A DNA stretch of 64,000 nucleotides from VAXT01 sp964591295 (GTDB lineage: Bacteria > Actinomycetota > Thermoleophilia > Gaiellales > Gaiellaceae): contig CAZQAG010000005.1 of assembly GCA_964591295.1 (NCBI GenBank), positions 12,261-76,260 on the forward strand. The letters run 5' to 3'. The notes under the pieces were generated by a model that was given only the letters and a program-made list of their open reading frames with translations, was not told the origin of the DNA and did no database searches. This document shows positions 32,091-41,713 of the stretch, in pieces (position 1 is the stretch's first letter; the number at the start of each line of letters is the position of its first letter). The position numbers were made by a program, and so were the translations under genes.

Positions 32091-33466
32091 CGAACGCCGC
32101 TCTTCGCGGTCCGCCGTTGGCCGCCGGAGCGGGACGGTCCTACCTGCCGCTCGGAGCGGTTCTGTTGGTCTCGCTGGTCGCGGCGGCAATGACCGTCAAG
32201 ATGCCGTCGCTGGCGCTTCTGGCGGTGATGGCGACGCTTACCCTCGCGCTTCTCCGCATGTGGCCTCTCGCCGTCTGGGCCCTCATCTACGCGTCGTCGC
32301 TCCTTCTCGACTCGTTCGTCCGGTCGACCGTCGTGCTCGACCAGAGGGGAATGGCGATCTACATTGCCGACGTCATCCCGTTCGTGCTCGTCGCTGGTGC
32401 GCTTGCGACAGGAATCGAACGACCGAAGTTCGTGGGGAGCGCGCGGCTCGCCCACAGTGCAGGACTCGTCGTAGTGGCGCTTATCGTCATCGGCTTCTAC
32501 CGGTCCGTGTCCGCGCAAGGCCTCACGCCAGCGCTTCAGGCGCGACACCTGCTTCCGCTCGTTCTGGCCGTAACGCTTCCTTACTCACGTGGCTTCGCCA
32601 ACATCTCGACGAGAGCGATCATCAGAACACTGACGGTCGCGGCGGTCGCGATCGCCATCGCCGCGATGCTGCGGCTGCTCAGCGGCTACGAAACGACGTC
32701 AGCGCTCGGCGCGCAGCGGATATACCAGACGTGGGAGCCGTTCATTGCCGCGGGCCTGTTCTTGGTCCTGCTCGCTTTCTGCCTCGTCGGTTCCAAGGTC
32801 TCCGCCTATCACTACGTCGGACTCGGGGCGGCGGCGATTCCCGTGATCTTCAGCTTCTTCCGCGTTGCGTGGTTCCTCTCAGTCGCGTTGGCACTGCTGA
32901 TGGTCCTGTTCATCCGCGGCCAGAAGGGCCGCGCGTGGATCGTGATCGGGCTCGCCGCGGTCGCGATGACGCTGTTAAGTGTCGGCGCGATCAGCAGCCA
33001 GACAGGCCCGAGCTATGCAACGCAGATCGCCATGCGCGCGAACGACACTCACACGCCACTGGACTCGTACCGCGCACAGGAGTACGGCGCAGTGTGGCAC
33101 GAGATCAAGAAGAACCCGGTGCTCGGCTCGGGCTTTGGCACCGAGTACATCGGAAACTGGACGCTCATTCGGTCGTGGGCCCACAACGCATACGAGTGGA
33201 TGTGGTGGCGTCTCGGATTCTTCGGCCTCGTGGCGTTCGTCGCGTTCGTCCTGGGCGCCGCTGCGGCCGGCCTGGCCGCTTCGAGACGGCTCGAGGGAGA
33301 TGATCGTGCGCTCGCGATCGGGTTGACGGCGTCGCTTATCTTCCTGATCGCTGCGGCGAATTACCACGAGAACTTCGAGAACTACCAGAGCAATCTCGTT
33401 AGCGGGCTCTTGATCGCGCAGATTCTCGTGCTGCGATCGCGCGCGGCCGCATCCACCGGAGAATGA
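32087..33466 (+). CDS. O-antigen ligase/polymerase-like membrane protein
   Basis: A 459-residue protein with 10 or more hydrophobic helices and a large loop before the last helices (QEYGAVWHEIKKNPVLGSGFGTEYIG, then WAHNAYEWMWWRLGFFG). These are the Wzy_C/O-antigen ligase features: an Asn-Pro-Gly pattern and a histidine-asparagine pair facing the membrane surface. In this locus it probably polymerises the repeat unit. It is distinct from the two TPR-bearing ligases at 46764 and 53831. ATGA overlaps at both ends. Confidence 0.85.
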   Translation: MTNAALRGPPLAAGAGRSYLPLGAVLLVSLVAAAMTVKMPSLALLAVMATLTLALLRMWPLAVWALIYASSLLLDSFVRSTVVLDQRGMAIYIADVIPFVLVAGALATGIERPKFVGSARLAHSAGLVVVALIVIGFYRSVSAQGLTPALQARHLLPLVLAVTLPYSRGFANISTRAIIRTLTVAAVAIAIAAMLRLLSGYETTSALGAQRIYQTWEPFIAAGLFLVLLAFCLVGSKVSAYHYVGLGAAAIPVIFSFFRVAWFLSVALALLMVLFIRGQKGRAWIVIGLAAVAMTLLSVGAISSQTGPSYATQIAMRANDTHTPLDSYRAQEYGAVWHEIKKNPVLGSGFGTEYIGNWTLIRSWAHNAYEWMWWRLGFFGLVAFVAFVLGAAAAGLAASRRLEGDDRALAIGLTASLIFLIAAANYHENFENYQSNLVSGLLIAQILVLRSRAAASTGE

Positions 33467-34896
33467 AAGTCCGTCGCGGTACGGTCGGCGGCTGGCTGGC
33501 TGCGGCGAGCGGCGCACAGATGATGGCACTCGCGTTCGGAGCGGCGACAAACATCCTATACGCGCACTTTCTCGATCCGGCGCAGATCGGCCGGTTTGCA
33601 ATCCTGCTGGCGCTCGCTGGCTGCGTCCTCGTCATTTCGGATGCAGGACTTCAGTCGCTACTTGGGCGAGAGGTGGCCGTCGGAAGCGTTTCCCCTCGCG
33701 TTGCTACGGGACTCTTACTCATCGCGGTTCCAACTACGATCGTCGTCGTCACCGGCCTCCTCTATGCCGTCGCCAGTCTCGGCGGTGTGTTGTTTTCGAC
33801 GCCTGTGCTGTCGCTTTATTCGGGGCTGCTCGTGCTTGAGCTTGCTGTCGCCACGCACGCCTTTCAGGCGTCCCTTGCGCTCTTTCAGGGAGTTGGCCGA
33901 TATAGTCGGCGCTCCGTAGCCGTCGCCGCCAACGGCTTTGCCACGACGGCGCTGACTGCGCTCGCGTTCGTTTCGGGCGGCGAGTTCGCGGCGGCTATTC
34001 ACGCAACCGCTGCCGCATATCTCGGCGTGGCAATCGTTGCAGTCGGTCTGCTCGTGCGGGCGTACGGCATGGCACGGATCGCTTTCCCTGACTGGATGCA
34101 ATCTGTGCGAAGGGCCTCGGGATTGTACGGCAACAACTTGCTGGGGTTCATGTCGTCGACCGCGGACGTTCTACTCGCCGCAGCTGTGCTACCGATTGCG
34201 ACTGTCGGCTATTACCAGGTCATCAAGAAGGTTTCACTCGTTGCGCTGGCACCGCTAACAGCAGTTCTGCCGCTTGTTTATTCCCATCTTGCGCGGCTCG
34301 GCGAGGGGGCACGCGAGCCGTTCTATCGGAAGGTGCAGATCGTGGCGGCAGGGATGATCGCGATCGGCCTCATAATCGGGGCGCCGTTCGCAAGACCTGT
34401 TCTCGGGTTCGTGTTCGGCCCAAGCTACGCACAGCACGGCGGCATCCTCATTGCACTCGTGGGGATAGGAGCGCTTCAATTCACGCACAACCTGCTTGGC
34501 TACGTCGCGGCGTCGGCCGGCCGATTCATGCGCCCGCTAGCCATCAACGTGACCGTCGCCGTCACGGGAGGTTCGCTCGCTGTCTTCCTCGCCTACGTCG
34601 GCGGCCTGAATGGGTTTGTCGCTGGGCTTGCGATTGCGAACGCTTGCGGTGTCGTCGTTGGCATCCGGCTGGCCCTTGAGTTCGTGCCGAGAGAAGTCTT
34701 TGTCGCACCCGCTTCGCTCGTCGCTCTCACTGCTGCGACCGGTGCAGCGCTCGCGCTGTTCGTACTTCCACTGTCGGTGGGTGTGTCCTTGTCCATCGCG
34801 CTCGTTGTCGTAGCGCTCGGGTGCGCGGCGCTCCCACGGAACCGGCTCCAGCAGCTCTGGCGCGACTCGAGGCCGTTCGCGCTCCGGGATAGCTGA
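33463..34896 (+). CDS. Wzx-type polysaccharide flippase
   Basis: A 477-residue MOP-superfamily membrane protein with about 12-14 predicted helices. It would move polyprenyl-linked repeat units across the membrane. N-terminal helix 1 follows VRRGTVGGWLAAASGAQMMALAFG, and a conserved central segment YGNNLLGFMSSTADVLLAA matches the start of the second half in this family. It directly follows the polymerase gene (ATGA) and directly precedes four glycosyltransferases, the usual Wzx/Wzy arrangement. Confidence 0.88.
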   Translation: MKVRRGTVGGWLAAASGAQMMALAFGAATNILYAHFLDPAQIGRFAILLALAGCVLVISDAGLQSLLGREVAVGSVSPRVATGLLLIAVPTTIVVVTGLLYAVASLGGVLFSTPVLSLYSGLLVLELAVATHAFQASLALFQGVGRYSRRSVAVAANGFATTALTALAFVSGGEFAAAIHATAAAYLGVAIVAVGLLVRAYGMARIAFPDWMQSVRRASGLYGNNLLGFMSSTADVLLAAAVLPIATVGYYQVIKKVSLVALAPLTAVLPLVYSHLARLGEGAREPFYRKVQIVAAGMIAIGLIIGAPFARPVLGFVFGPSYAQHGGILIALVGIGALQFTHNLLGYVAASAGRFMRPLAINVTVAVTGGSLAVFLAYVGGLNGFVAGLAIANACGVVVGIRLALEFVPREVFVAPASLVALTAATGAALALFVLPLSVGVSLSIALVVVALGCAALPRNRLQQLWRDSRPFALRDS

Positions 34897-35981
34897 TGCG
34901 CGTCGCCGTCGTCTGCGACTTCTTTCTCAAGTACGCGGAGCACCAGATGCGCGCACTCCGACAGGTCGGCGCGGACGTCGCGCTGCTCTGTCGCGACCAC
35001 GCGTACGAATTCGGCGGCGACGAAAACGAGCGCGCGGCTGCGCTGTCGCGGATTGCGGCCGACGGTGTACACATCATCGAGGTGCCAGGGCGTGTCACCG
35101 CTGCCGCGCACGCGCCCGCCATTCTTCGTGCGCGTCGGGAGCTGCGCCGCTGGCGGGCGGACATTGCGCACGCGCACGACCTTTACGACCCGCGGTTGCT
35201 GTACGTGCTCGGTGGCGTTCCGCTCGTGACGACGATCCATGACGTGGTTCGGCACCCCGGCGCGCCCCGCCTGACGCGCGCCGAGAATGCGGTCCGTCGA
35301 CTCTGGTTCCGACGCACGTCGCTCTTCCTTGTCCACGGGGAGCGCCTGCGGCACGAACTCACACAACAGGTCGGCGACGGGCGGGTCGCCGTGCTTCCGC
35401 TCGGGGCCGACGTCGCCGAGATGTTCGAGCCGCCGCCCGATGATCGCGTCGTGCTCTTCTTCGGGCGGCTCGAGCCTTACAAGGGCTTACCAGTGCTGCT
35501 CGAGGCGATGGAGGTGGTGCGACAAACGCGGCCGGACGTCGAGCTTATGATCGCAGGGTCGGGCCCTGAGGCGCGGCACCTAGTAGCGCGACCAGGCCTC
35601 CGCGTCCTGACCGGCTATGTCCCCGAGATCGAGGTCGATGCGCTGTTCCGGCAGGCGTCGCTCGTTGTGCTCCCGTATACAGAAGGGAGCCTGAGTGGCG
35701 TCGGCCTGCTCGCCGTCGCTCGCGGCATTCCGACGATTGTTTCGGATGTCGGAGCGCTGCCCGAAATCGCTCTCGACGCCAGCCATGTTGTCCCTCCAGG
35801 AGACGTAGCGGCGCTGGCACGGGCGATCCTAGCGCACGTCGATGCGGGGAGCGATATTCGCGCTGCCGTGCTCGAGCACGCACGACGGCGGTTCGCCTGG
35901 TCGGAGTACGCTGTGGCGTCGGTCGCGCTCTACAAGCAAGTGCTCGACCGTGGTCCGCCCGCGGAGGTGCGTGCGGCATGA
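34896..35981 (+). CDS. GT4 glycosyltransferase (first of four)
   Basis: GT-B fold retaining glycosyltransferase, 361 residues. N-terminal acceptor domain with ADIAHAHDLYDPRLLYVLGG. The C-terminal donor domain (from about 185) has VLFFGRLEPYKGLPVLLEA, LMIAGSGPE, and the EX7E-like loop PYTEGSLSGVGLLAVARGIPTI. Glu is replaced at the first E position (here E-G-S-L-S-G-V), so the classic EX7E is weak. Likely adds one sugar to the repeat unit on the cytoplasmic side. Start overlaps the flippase stop. Confidence 0.87.
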   Translation: MRVAVVCDFFLKYAEHQMRALRQVGADVALLCRDHAYEFGGDENERAAALSRIAADGVHIIEVPGRVTAAAHAPAILRARRELRRWRADIAHAHDLYDPRLLYVLGGVPLVTTIHDVVRHPGAPRLTRAENAVRRLWFRRTSLFLVHGERLRHELTQQVGDGRVAVLPLGADVAEMFEPPPDDRVVLFFGRLEPYKGLPVLLEAMEVVRQTRPDVELMIAGSGPEARHLVARPGLRVLTGYVPEIEVDALFRQASLVVLPYTEGSLSGVGLLAVARGIPTIVSDVGALPEIALDASHVVPPGDVAALARAILAHVDAGSDIRAAVLEHARRRFAWSEYAVASVALYKQVLDRGPPAEVRAA

Positions 35982-37126
35982 GGATCCTCTTTGTCTGCCC
36001 GAACATGGAGGCGGGCGGAGCCGAGCGCCAGTGGGCGTCGGTGATCGAGGGGCTCGCCGGTCGAGGCCACGACGTCCAGCTACTGACGCTCGACGGCACC
36101 GGCGCGTTCTTCGACCGCCTTAAGGGCGCAGGCATCTCGTGCAACTACCTCGCGTTTCGCCGTCGTCTCGACCTCCGCGCTCTGGGGCGCGCGTACCGTG
36201 CAGCCGCCCGCTTCCGGCCGGATGTCATGGTGACCCGCGGCGTGAGCGCGCAGGTCGTGGTGGCGCCGCTCGCCGCGGTGCTGCGCGTCCCCGTCGTCAC
36301 GACCATGCATGGCGGGGCACACCTCCCGGTCGGTCGGCATCGCCGGTGGCTGGTCCGGCTCACCGGCGCCCGCTCAACCGCGGCAGTGGCCGTGGCTGCG
36401 GATCAGCTGCCGAGCCTCGCGGCCGCCGGGTTCCGCGCTGACCGGCTGAACGTCATTCCGAACGGTGTCTCCGAGCGTGCGTTGCGGCCGTCGCGTCCCC
36501 GATCGGACGTCCGCGCAAAGCTCGGCCTGGATGACGGGAGGTTCTTCGCGCTCCTCGTGGCAAACCTCCGCGAGGAGAAGCGAGTCGACGTCTTCATCCG
36601 CGCGATCGCGGCCGCGGCCGCTGTCGAGCCGCGGATCGCCGGAGTGGTCGTAGGCGACGGCGCGCTCCGTAAGTCGCTCGCCGCACTCGCGGACGCAATC
36701 GGCGGACCTGTGCAAATGGTCGGCTACCGGGACGACGTGGCGGACCTCCTTTCGGCCGCTGACGTCGTTTGTCTCACGAGCGACGTGGAAGCGCTGCCGA
36801 TGTGCGTGCTCGAGGCGATGGCGGCGGGGAGGGCGGTCGTCGCGACGAGGGTCGGCGACGTGACCGAGGCGGTCGTCGACGGCGAGACAGGAATCCTGGT
36901 CGAGCCCGGCGATGTCGCCGCGTTCGCCCTTGCGCTGGAGCAGCTCGCGGCCGATCCCACACGCGTGGCGGCGATGGGCTTCGCGGCGCGCGAGCGGCAG
37001 CAGCGTCTGTTCGCGCACGAGGCGATGCTGGACGCGTACGAGACGCTGCTCGCGTCCCCCGGACGTGCGACGGCCGTCGGCGCGCGATGCGAATCGGCAG
37101 CCAACCTTGCGAGAGACGCGGAATGA
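35978..37126 (+). CDS. GT4 glycosyltransferase (second of four)
   Basis: A 382-residue GT-B protein of the GT4 family. N-terminal loop PNMEAGGAERQWASVIEGLAGRGH is typical of family 4. The donor domain has VIPNGVSER, ALLVANLREEKRVDVFIRAI, VVGDGALRKSL and the motif TSDVEALPMCVLEAMAAGRAVVATRVGDVTEAV with both glutamates of EX7E. ATGA coupling on both sides. Donor and linkage unknown. Confidence 0.9.
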   Translation: MRILFVCPNMEAGGAERQWASVIEGLAGRGHDVQLLTLDGTGAFFDRLKGAGISCNYLAFRRRLDLRALGRAYRAAARFRPDVMVTRGVSAQVVVAPLAAVLRVPVVTTMHGGAHLPVGRHRRWLVRLTGARSTAAVAVAADQLPSLAAAGFRADRLNVIPNGVSERALRPSRPRSDVRAKLGLDDGRFFALLVANLREEKRVDVFIRAIAAAAAVEPRIAGVVVGDGALRKSLAALADAIGGPVQMVGYRDDVADLLSAADVVCLTSDVEALPMCVLEAMAAGRAVVATRVGDVTEAVVDGETGILVEPGDVAAFALALEQLAADPTRVAAMGFAARERQQRLFAHEAMLDAYETLLASPGRATAVGARCESAANLARDAE

Positions 37127-38079
37127 GGATCCTGGTCTTTACCAACATGTTCCCGACGGAGAGCGAGCCGGCGAACGGATCCTTCGTCTGCGACCAGGTC
37201 GAGGACCTGCGCGCGCTGGGAGTGGACGTCGATGTCCTTTCTTTCGACGGTAGAGCGTCACGCATGGAATATGCGCGGGGCGCCCGGCGACTGAGGACTG
37301 CCCTTCGGGCCGGCGACTTCGACATCGTCCACGCGCATTACGGACTCACCGGTGCCGTCGCGATGGCGCAAACGCGGATGCCGGTCGTCACGACCTTCCA
37401 CGGCAGCGACACGGGGTACATCCCGTGGCAGAGACGCGTCTCGTGGGTCGTCGCGCGCGCTACCACGCCGATCTTCGTAAGTCGACTCGGCGCTGTCGGT
37501 TTGGGTCTGCCGAAGGCGATTGTTATTCCGGCAGGCGTCGACACGAACCAATTCGCACCCATGGACCCGGCTGAAGCACGGACGCGCCTCGGCTGGAACC
37601 GAGACCGGCGTTTCGTCCTGTTCCCCGGCGCGCGTCGCAATCGCGCCAAGGGCGTCGACCTGTTCGACGCGGCCGTGCGTCTTGCCCAGTCCGAACTTCG
37701 CGACATCGAGCCAATCGCGCTCGAAGGCTTCTCACGCGAAGAAGTCGTGCTGGTGATGAACGCGATCGATGCGGTGATGATGACGTCCGAGTCCGAGGGA
37801 TCCCCGGTGACGATCAAAGAAGCGCTCGCCTGCGGCAAGCCCGTGGTTTCCGTCGCAGTCGGCGACGTCCCCGAGATGATCGACGGCCTCCCGGGGTGCG
37901 CGAATTGCCCGCGCGACGCGGCGGCGCTCGCGACGGCGCTCGTCTCTGCCGTCGAGCACGCAGGCCGCGCCGAGCTTCGCGAGCGCGCCAAGGACTACGA
38001 GCGAGAGAAGATGGCGTTGCGCGTGCTCACTGTCTACGAGACGTGCTTTTCGACCAGGGGCCGGCGCGTACATGCTTAG
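37123..38079 (+). CDS. GT4 glycosyltransferase (third of four)
   Basis: A 318-residue, somewhat short GT-B protein. It opens RILVFTNMFPTESEPANGSFVCDQV, a segment common in capsule GT4 enzymes, followed by IVHAHYGLTG and TTFHGSDTG. The donor domain shows VIPAGVDTNQF, FPGARRNRAKGVDLF and TSESEGSPVTIKEALACGKPVVSV with an intact EX7E. ATG 37123 overlaps the previous stop. A much longer upstream frame through the preceding gene is only a shadow. Confidence 0.88.
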   Translation: MRILVFTNMFPTESEPANGSFVCDQVEDLRALGVDVDVLSFDGRASRMEYARGARRLRTALRAGDFDIVHAHYGLTGAVAMAQTRMPVVTTFHGSDTGYIPWQRRVSWVVARATTPIFVSRLGAVGLGLPKAIVIPAGVDTNQFAPMDPAEARTRLGWNRDRRFVLFPGARRNRAKGVDLFDAAVRLAQSELRDIEPIALEGFSREEVVLVMNAIDAVMMTSESEGSPVTIKEALACGKPVVSVAVGDVPEMIDGLPGCANCPRDAAALATALVSAVEHAGRAELRERAKDYEREKMALRVLTVYETCFSTRGRRVHA

Positions 38080-39268
38080 CTCTGTTCGCCGTCGCGGTAG
38101 GCGACGGATTTGCGTCGTCGTTCATGGTCCCTACTCAAGTGACCCTCGCGTCGTCCGGCTCGTCCGCGTTGCGATTTCAGAGGGATATGAGGTCGACGTG
38201 ATCGCGAGCCTACGGGAGGGCGAGCCACGGTGCGAGCGGCAGGACGGCCTGCGCATCTTCCGGATTCCGGTCGTGCACGAGTCCGGACGGCCCATACGCG
38301 GTGTCCTGTGGGAGTACTGCGCGTTCACGAGCTGGGCCTTCGTGCTCGCCTCTCGTCTGGCCTTCACTCGACGGTACGACATCGTCCATGTGAACAACCC
38401 GCCGGACTTCCTGCTCGTGACGGCGCTCGTGCCGAGGCTCTTGGGCGCGCGGATCATCTTCGACGTGCACGATCTTGCCCCGGATCTCTTCAAGATGCGC
38501 TTCGGCGACCGGGCGTATGCAGGCGCCGCCGATCGCGCGATGCGCTTCGTCGAGCGCCTCGCTGCGGCATGCGCGGACGCGGTCGTCACCGTTCACGACC
38601 CTTATGCGCTGGAGCTCCGGACGCGGGGAGTGCCTGCCGAGAAGATCACCGTTGTGCTGAACAGCGTCGACGAGGCGTTTCTGCCAACGAAGCCGCGCGC
38701 GCCGGCCGAAGGACAGTTTCGGATCGTCTATCACGGCACGATGAACGTCCACTACGGGATCGAGATGCTCGTCGATGCGGCCGCGGCAGTGCGAGAGCAG
38801 CTTCCGCATGTGTCGATCGAGCTGTACGGCGCGGGTGACGCGCTCCCTGCGGTGCGTACCCGCGTCGCCGCCGCCGGCCTGGAGGACTTCGTGAATATTC
38901 ATCCGCGCTTCCTCCCGCTCGGCGAAGTGCTGAGCCGAGTGCAGAATGCGTCGGTGGGAGTCGTCGCGAACCTCCCGATCGAGCGGAACGAGCTCGTCTT
39001 GCCGACGAAGCTCTTCGAGTACGTCGCGATGCGCGTCCCGGTCGTGTCGTGCGATCTGCCGACGATTCGACGCCATTTCAGCGGAGGCGAGGTGCGCTTC
39101 TTTGAGGCAGGGAATGTGCAGGCGCTGGTCGACGCGTTGCTCGACGTGGCGCGCGACCCGGTCGCTGCGGCCATGCGGGCGGATGCTGCGTACGAGCGCT
39201 ACCGCGAGTACCGCTGGGGCGTCAGCGCTCGCCGCTACGCGGAGCTCCTACACAGGCTCGCGGCCTGA
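38072..39268 (+). CDS. GT4 glycosyltransferase (fourth of four)
   Basis: A 398-residue GT-B protein. N-terminal domain with HGPYSSDPRVVRLVRVAISEGYEVDVIA and HVNNPPDFLLVTAL, then FDVHDLAPDLFKMRFG, a pattern seen in WbuB/TuaC-like GT4 enzymes. The donor side has VVLNSVDEAFLP, IVYHGTMNVHYGIEML, LPIERNELVLPTKLFEYVAMRVPVV. It overlaps the previous gene by 8 nt and ends 1 nt before the GTG of the deacetylase gene. Confidence 0.88.
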   Translation: MLSSVRRRGRRRICVVVHGPYSSDPRVVRLVRVAISEGYEVDVIASLREGEPRCERQDGLRIFRIPVVHESGRPIRGVLWEYCAFTSWAFVLASRLAFTRRYDIVHVNNPPDFLLVTALVPRLLGARIIFDVHDLAPDLFKMRFGDRAYAGAADRAMRFVERLAAACADAVVTVHDPYALELRTRGVPAEKITVVLNSVDEAFLPTKPRAPAEGQFRIVYHGTMNVHYGIEMLVDAAAAVREQLPHVSIELYGAGDALPAVRTRVAAAGLEDFVNIHPRFLPLGEVLSRVQNASVGVVANLPIERNELVLPTKLFEYVAMRVPVVSCDLPTIRRHFSGGEVRFFEAGNVQALVDALLDVARDPVAAAMRADAAYERYREYRWGVSARRYAELLHRLAA

Positions 39269-39269
39269 C

Positions 39270-40694
39270 GTGTTCGTCGCTCCGCACGCGATCGGGTTCC
39301 TCGATGACCTCCGAGTCCCGTACGCCGCGGACGCCGCCGCCGGCCATCTGAGCCCGCCCAGCCTCGTCACGATCGCGGCGGCCGAGGGGAGCCTCTCGTG
39401 GCCGTCGCCTCAGCGGTCGCCGTCTCTGCGGACACTCGGCGAGATCCGGATCTACGCCGGCGTGATGCCTGACGACGAGCTCCAGCCGCTCCTGCAGGGC
39501 CCCGGCCGCTGGCACCGGCGGGCGGAGCTTCTCGACGCTGCGGGCGAGTCCGCCGGCTCGATTTGGGGCGACTCCGCGGGGCGGATCGTCCTGCCGTTCG
39601 ATCCGAACGAGGCGATCCGTTCGCTCCTTGCCGAGTCCTACCAGGCTGTCGAGTCGGCGGCCACCGTGCGCGCCATGAGGCAACTCGCGCTGCGGTCGTA
39701 CTATCTCGCGCGGCCGGTGCTGCCGCGGCGCCTTCAGATCGCGATGCGGCGCCTGTTCAGCCGTCTCCGGCGGCGTACGACCTTTCCGCGGTGGCCGATC
39801 GAGCCGTCGCTGCACGACCTCTACGGCTACCTACTCGAGCTCCTCGCCGAGGCCGCCGGAGAGCGGGTCCCGTGGCTGCGGCCGTGGCCGCGCGGCCGCT
39901 CGTGGACGCTAGTCCTGACGCACGACGTCGAGACGGCGTTCGGCCGCGACAACGTGAACCTCATGCGGGATCTCGAGCGTCGTCTCGGGTTCCGTTCCTC
40001 GTGGAACTTCGTCCCGCGGCGGTACGAGGTGTCCCATGAACTCGTGGAGGAGCTCTCGACCGACGGCTTCGAGGTCGGGGTCCATGGGTTGTACCACGAC
40101 GGCCGCGACCTCGCTTCGCGGTCGCTGCTCGAGGAGCGCCTGCCCGAGATCTGCGCCTATCGCGACCTGTGGGGCGCCACGGGGTTCCGCTCCCCTGCCA
40201 CGCATCGCGGCTGGGAGCTGATGCCGCTGCTCCCGTTCGACTACGACTCGTCGTACCCGGACTCCGACCCGTTCGAGCCGCAGGGCGGAGGCTGCTGCAG
40301 CTGGCTGCCGTTCTTCAACGAGCACCTTGTTGAGCTACCGATCACGCTCGTGCAGGACCACACGCTGTTCGTGATCCTCGGCGAGGCGGACGAGCGCCTC
40401 TGGCTCGAGAAGGCGCGGTACCTTCGCGACCGCGGTGGGATGGCGCTGCTCATCACGCATCCGGACTACATGACCGATCCGGCGCGGCTGTCCGCGTATG
40501 AGCGGTTTCTCTCCGCCTTCGGTGACGACGAGAAGCTGTGGCGGGCGCTGCCGCGGGAGATCAGCGACTGGTGGCGACGCCGCGCTGCCTCGGCGATCGT
40601 CCGCGATGGGAGCGGCTGGCGCGTCGATGGCCCGGCGGCGGACGCGGCCGACATCGCGTTCGCGGACCCGCTGCGCTCACGTCACGCCGCGTAG
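39270..40694 (+). CDS. Polysaccharide deacetylase-like (NodB fold) protein
   Basis: A 474-residue protein. Residues from about 205 carry NodB-type features: LVLTHDVETAFG with the metal/catalytic Asp pair region, FEVGVHGLYHDGRD with the H-x3-H metal pair, FRSPATHRGW, FDYDSSYPDSDPFEPQ and a late LLITHPDYM. The N-terminal 200 residues are a separate, unrecognised domain. No signal peptide, so it may act on a lipid-linked or nucleotide sugar intermediate in the cytoplasm. GTG start 1 nt after the last glycosyltransferase. Its 3' end overlaps the convergent FemAB-like gene by 13 nt. Confidence 0.78.
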   Translation: MFVAPHAIGFLDDLRVPYAADAAAGHLSPPSLVTIAAAEGSLSWPSPQRSPSLRTLGEIRIYAGVMPDDELQPLLQGPGRWHRRAELLDAAGESAGSIWGDSAGRIVLPFDPNEAIRSLLAESYQAVESAATVRAMRQLALRSYYLARPVLPRRLQIAMRRLFSRLRRRTTFPRWPIEPSLHDLYGYLLELLAEAAGERVPWLRPWPRGRSWTLVLTHDVETAFGRDNVNLMRDLERRLGFRSSWNFVPRRYEVSHELVEELSTDGFEVGVHGLYHDGRDLASRSLLEERLPEICAYRDLWGATGFRSPATHRGWELMPLLPFDYDSSYPDSDPFEPQGGGCCSWLPFFNEHLVELPITLVQDHTLFVILGEADERLWLEKARYLRDRGGMALLITHPDYMTDPARLSAYERFLSAFGDDEKLWRALPREISDWWRRRAASAIVRDGSGWRVDGPAADAADIAFADPLRSRHAA

Positions 40695-41713
40695 CGGTAG
40701 AGCGCGGCGCCGATCGCGCGGCAGACGACGGGTGGGCTGCGGCGGATGATGGCCGCGAGCAGCGCTCCGGCACGGCCGGTGCCGTGGCTCGCCGCGCGCG
40801 CCGTGCCGCCGATCGTCGAGTACTCGAGTGGCGTCTCGGCTGCGCCCCACGACGTCTTGAACTCGCGCAGCCCCCGGTTGTCGAGATCTGTGCGCCCCAA
40901 GTTGAAGATTGCGTAGCCGTCGCGGCAGCCGCGCTCGATCGCGCGCCAGAAGAGCAGGTTGTTCGGGCGTAGCTCCCAGTGGCGGGCGTCGGACGCGCCG
41001 TACTTGTACGTCATCGTTCGGTTCCAGGCGAGGAACACCGCCCCGGCGATCGGCTGGCCCTCGTGGTAGGCGAGCAGGACGAAGCCGAACTTCTGCGCGA
41101 GCACGTCGCTCCACAGGCGCTCGAAGAAGCGCCGCGGCTGAGCCGGGACGCCCTGGCGTCGTCGGGTATCGAGGTGGAGCCGGTAATAGGCGTCGACGAA
41201 GTCAGCGGCCGTCGATGTCTCGACGACCTCGACGCCCTGGCGCTCGGCTTTCCGGATGTTCCGGAGCACCGACGAACGCGTGAAGCGCCGCGCGACGGCG
41301 GCGGGATCCGCGTCGAGCTCGAGCGTGTGCATAACGGCCGCCACCGCGACTCGTGCGCCCGGCCCTTCCACCGGCGCGCGAACTTCGACGACACGCGCGC
41401 CCCGTTCCGCGCGCAGGCGGTCGAGCTCCTGCACGAGTCGCGCCGACGCTTCGGTCGTTCCGAGGATCGGACAGTAGTCGGTGAACGGAAGCGCGACCCA
41501 GCGGGCGGGGCCGAACGGCTGTTTCACGACCACAATCGGGATCCCGGCGACGACTGCGCCGTCGGGACCAAGCTCCGCGACCGCAAACGACTCGAACCCG
41601 TAGGTCCCGGCGACGACCCTCGTCCACACGGGATGGTGGAAGATCTGCGCGTCCGGCGTAGCCGCGATGAACGCGAGCCAGCGCGGGTCGTCGAGCGCGA
41701 GCTCAGTCGCCAT
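40682..41713 (-). CDS. FemAB/BioF2-like GNAT acyltransferase
   Basis: A 343-residue double-GNAT-fold protein. The first half has DPRWLAFIAATPDAQIFHHPVWTRVV and PFTDYCPILG. The second half has RSSVLRNIRKAERQGVEV and a substrate part, YRLHLDTRRRQGVPAQPRRFFERLW, followed by GAVFLAWNRTMTYKYGASDARHWELRPNNLLFWRAI and FNLGRTDLDNRGLREFKTSWG, typical of FemAB-like proteins in polysaccharide loci. It probably adds an acyl or aminoacyl group to a sugar. The ATG at 41713, rather than upstream ATG 41776, fits an 11-nt overlap with the preceding gene. Confidence 0.8.
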   Translation of the reverse strand: MATELALDDPRWLAFIAATPDAQIFHHPVWTRVVAGTYGFESFAVAELGPDGAVVAGIPIVVVKQPFGPARWVALPFTDYCPILGTTEASARLVQELDRLRAERGARVVEVRAPVEGPGARVAVAAVMHTLELDADPAAVARRFTRSSVLRNIRKAERQGVEVVETSTAADFVDAYYRLHLDTRRRQGVPAQPRRFFERLWSDVLAQKFGFVLLAYHEGQPIAGAVFLAWNRTMTYKYGASDARHWELRPNNLLFWRAIERGCRDGYAIFNLGRTDLDNRGLREFKTSWGAAETPLEYSTIGGTARAASHGTGRAGALLAAIIRRSPPVVCRAIGAALYRYAA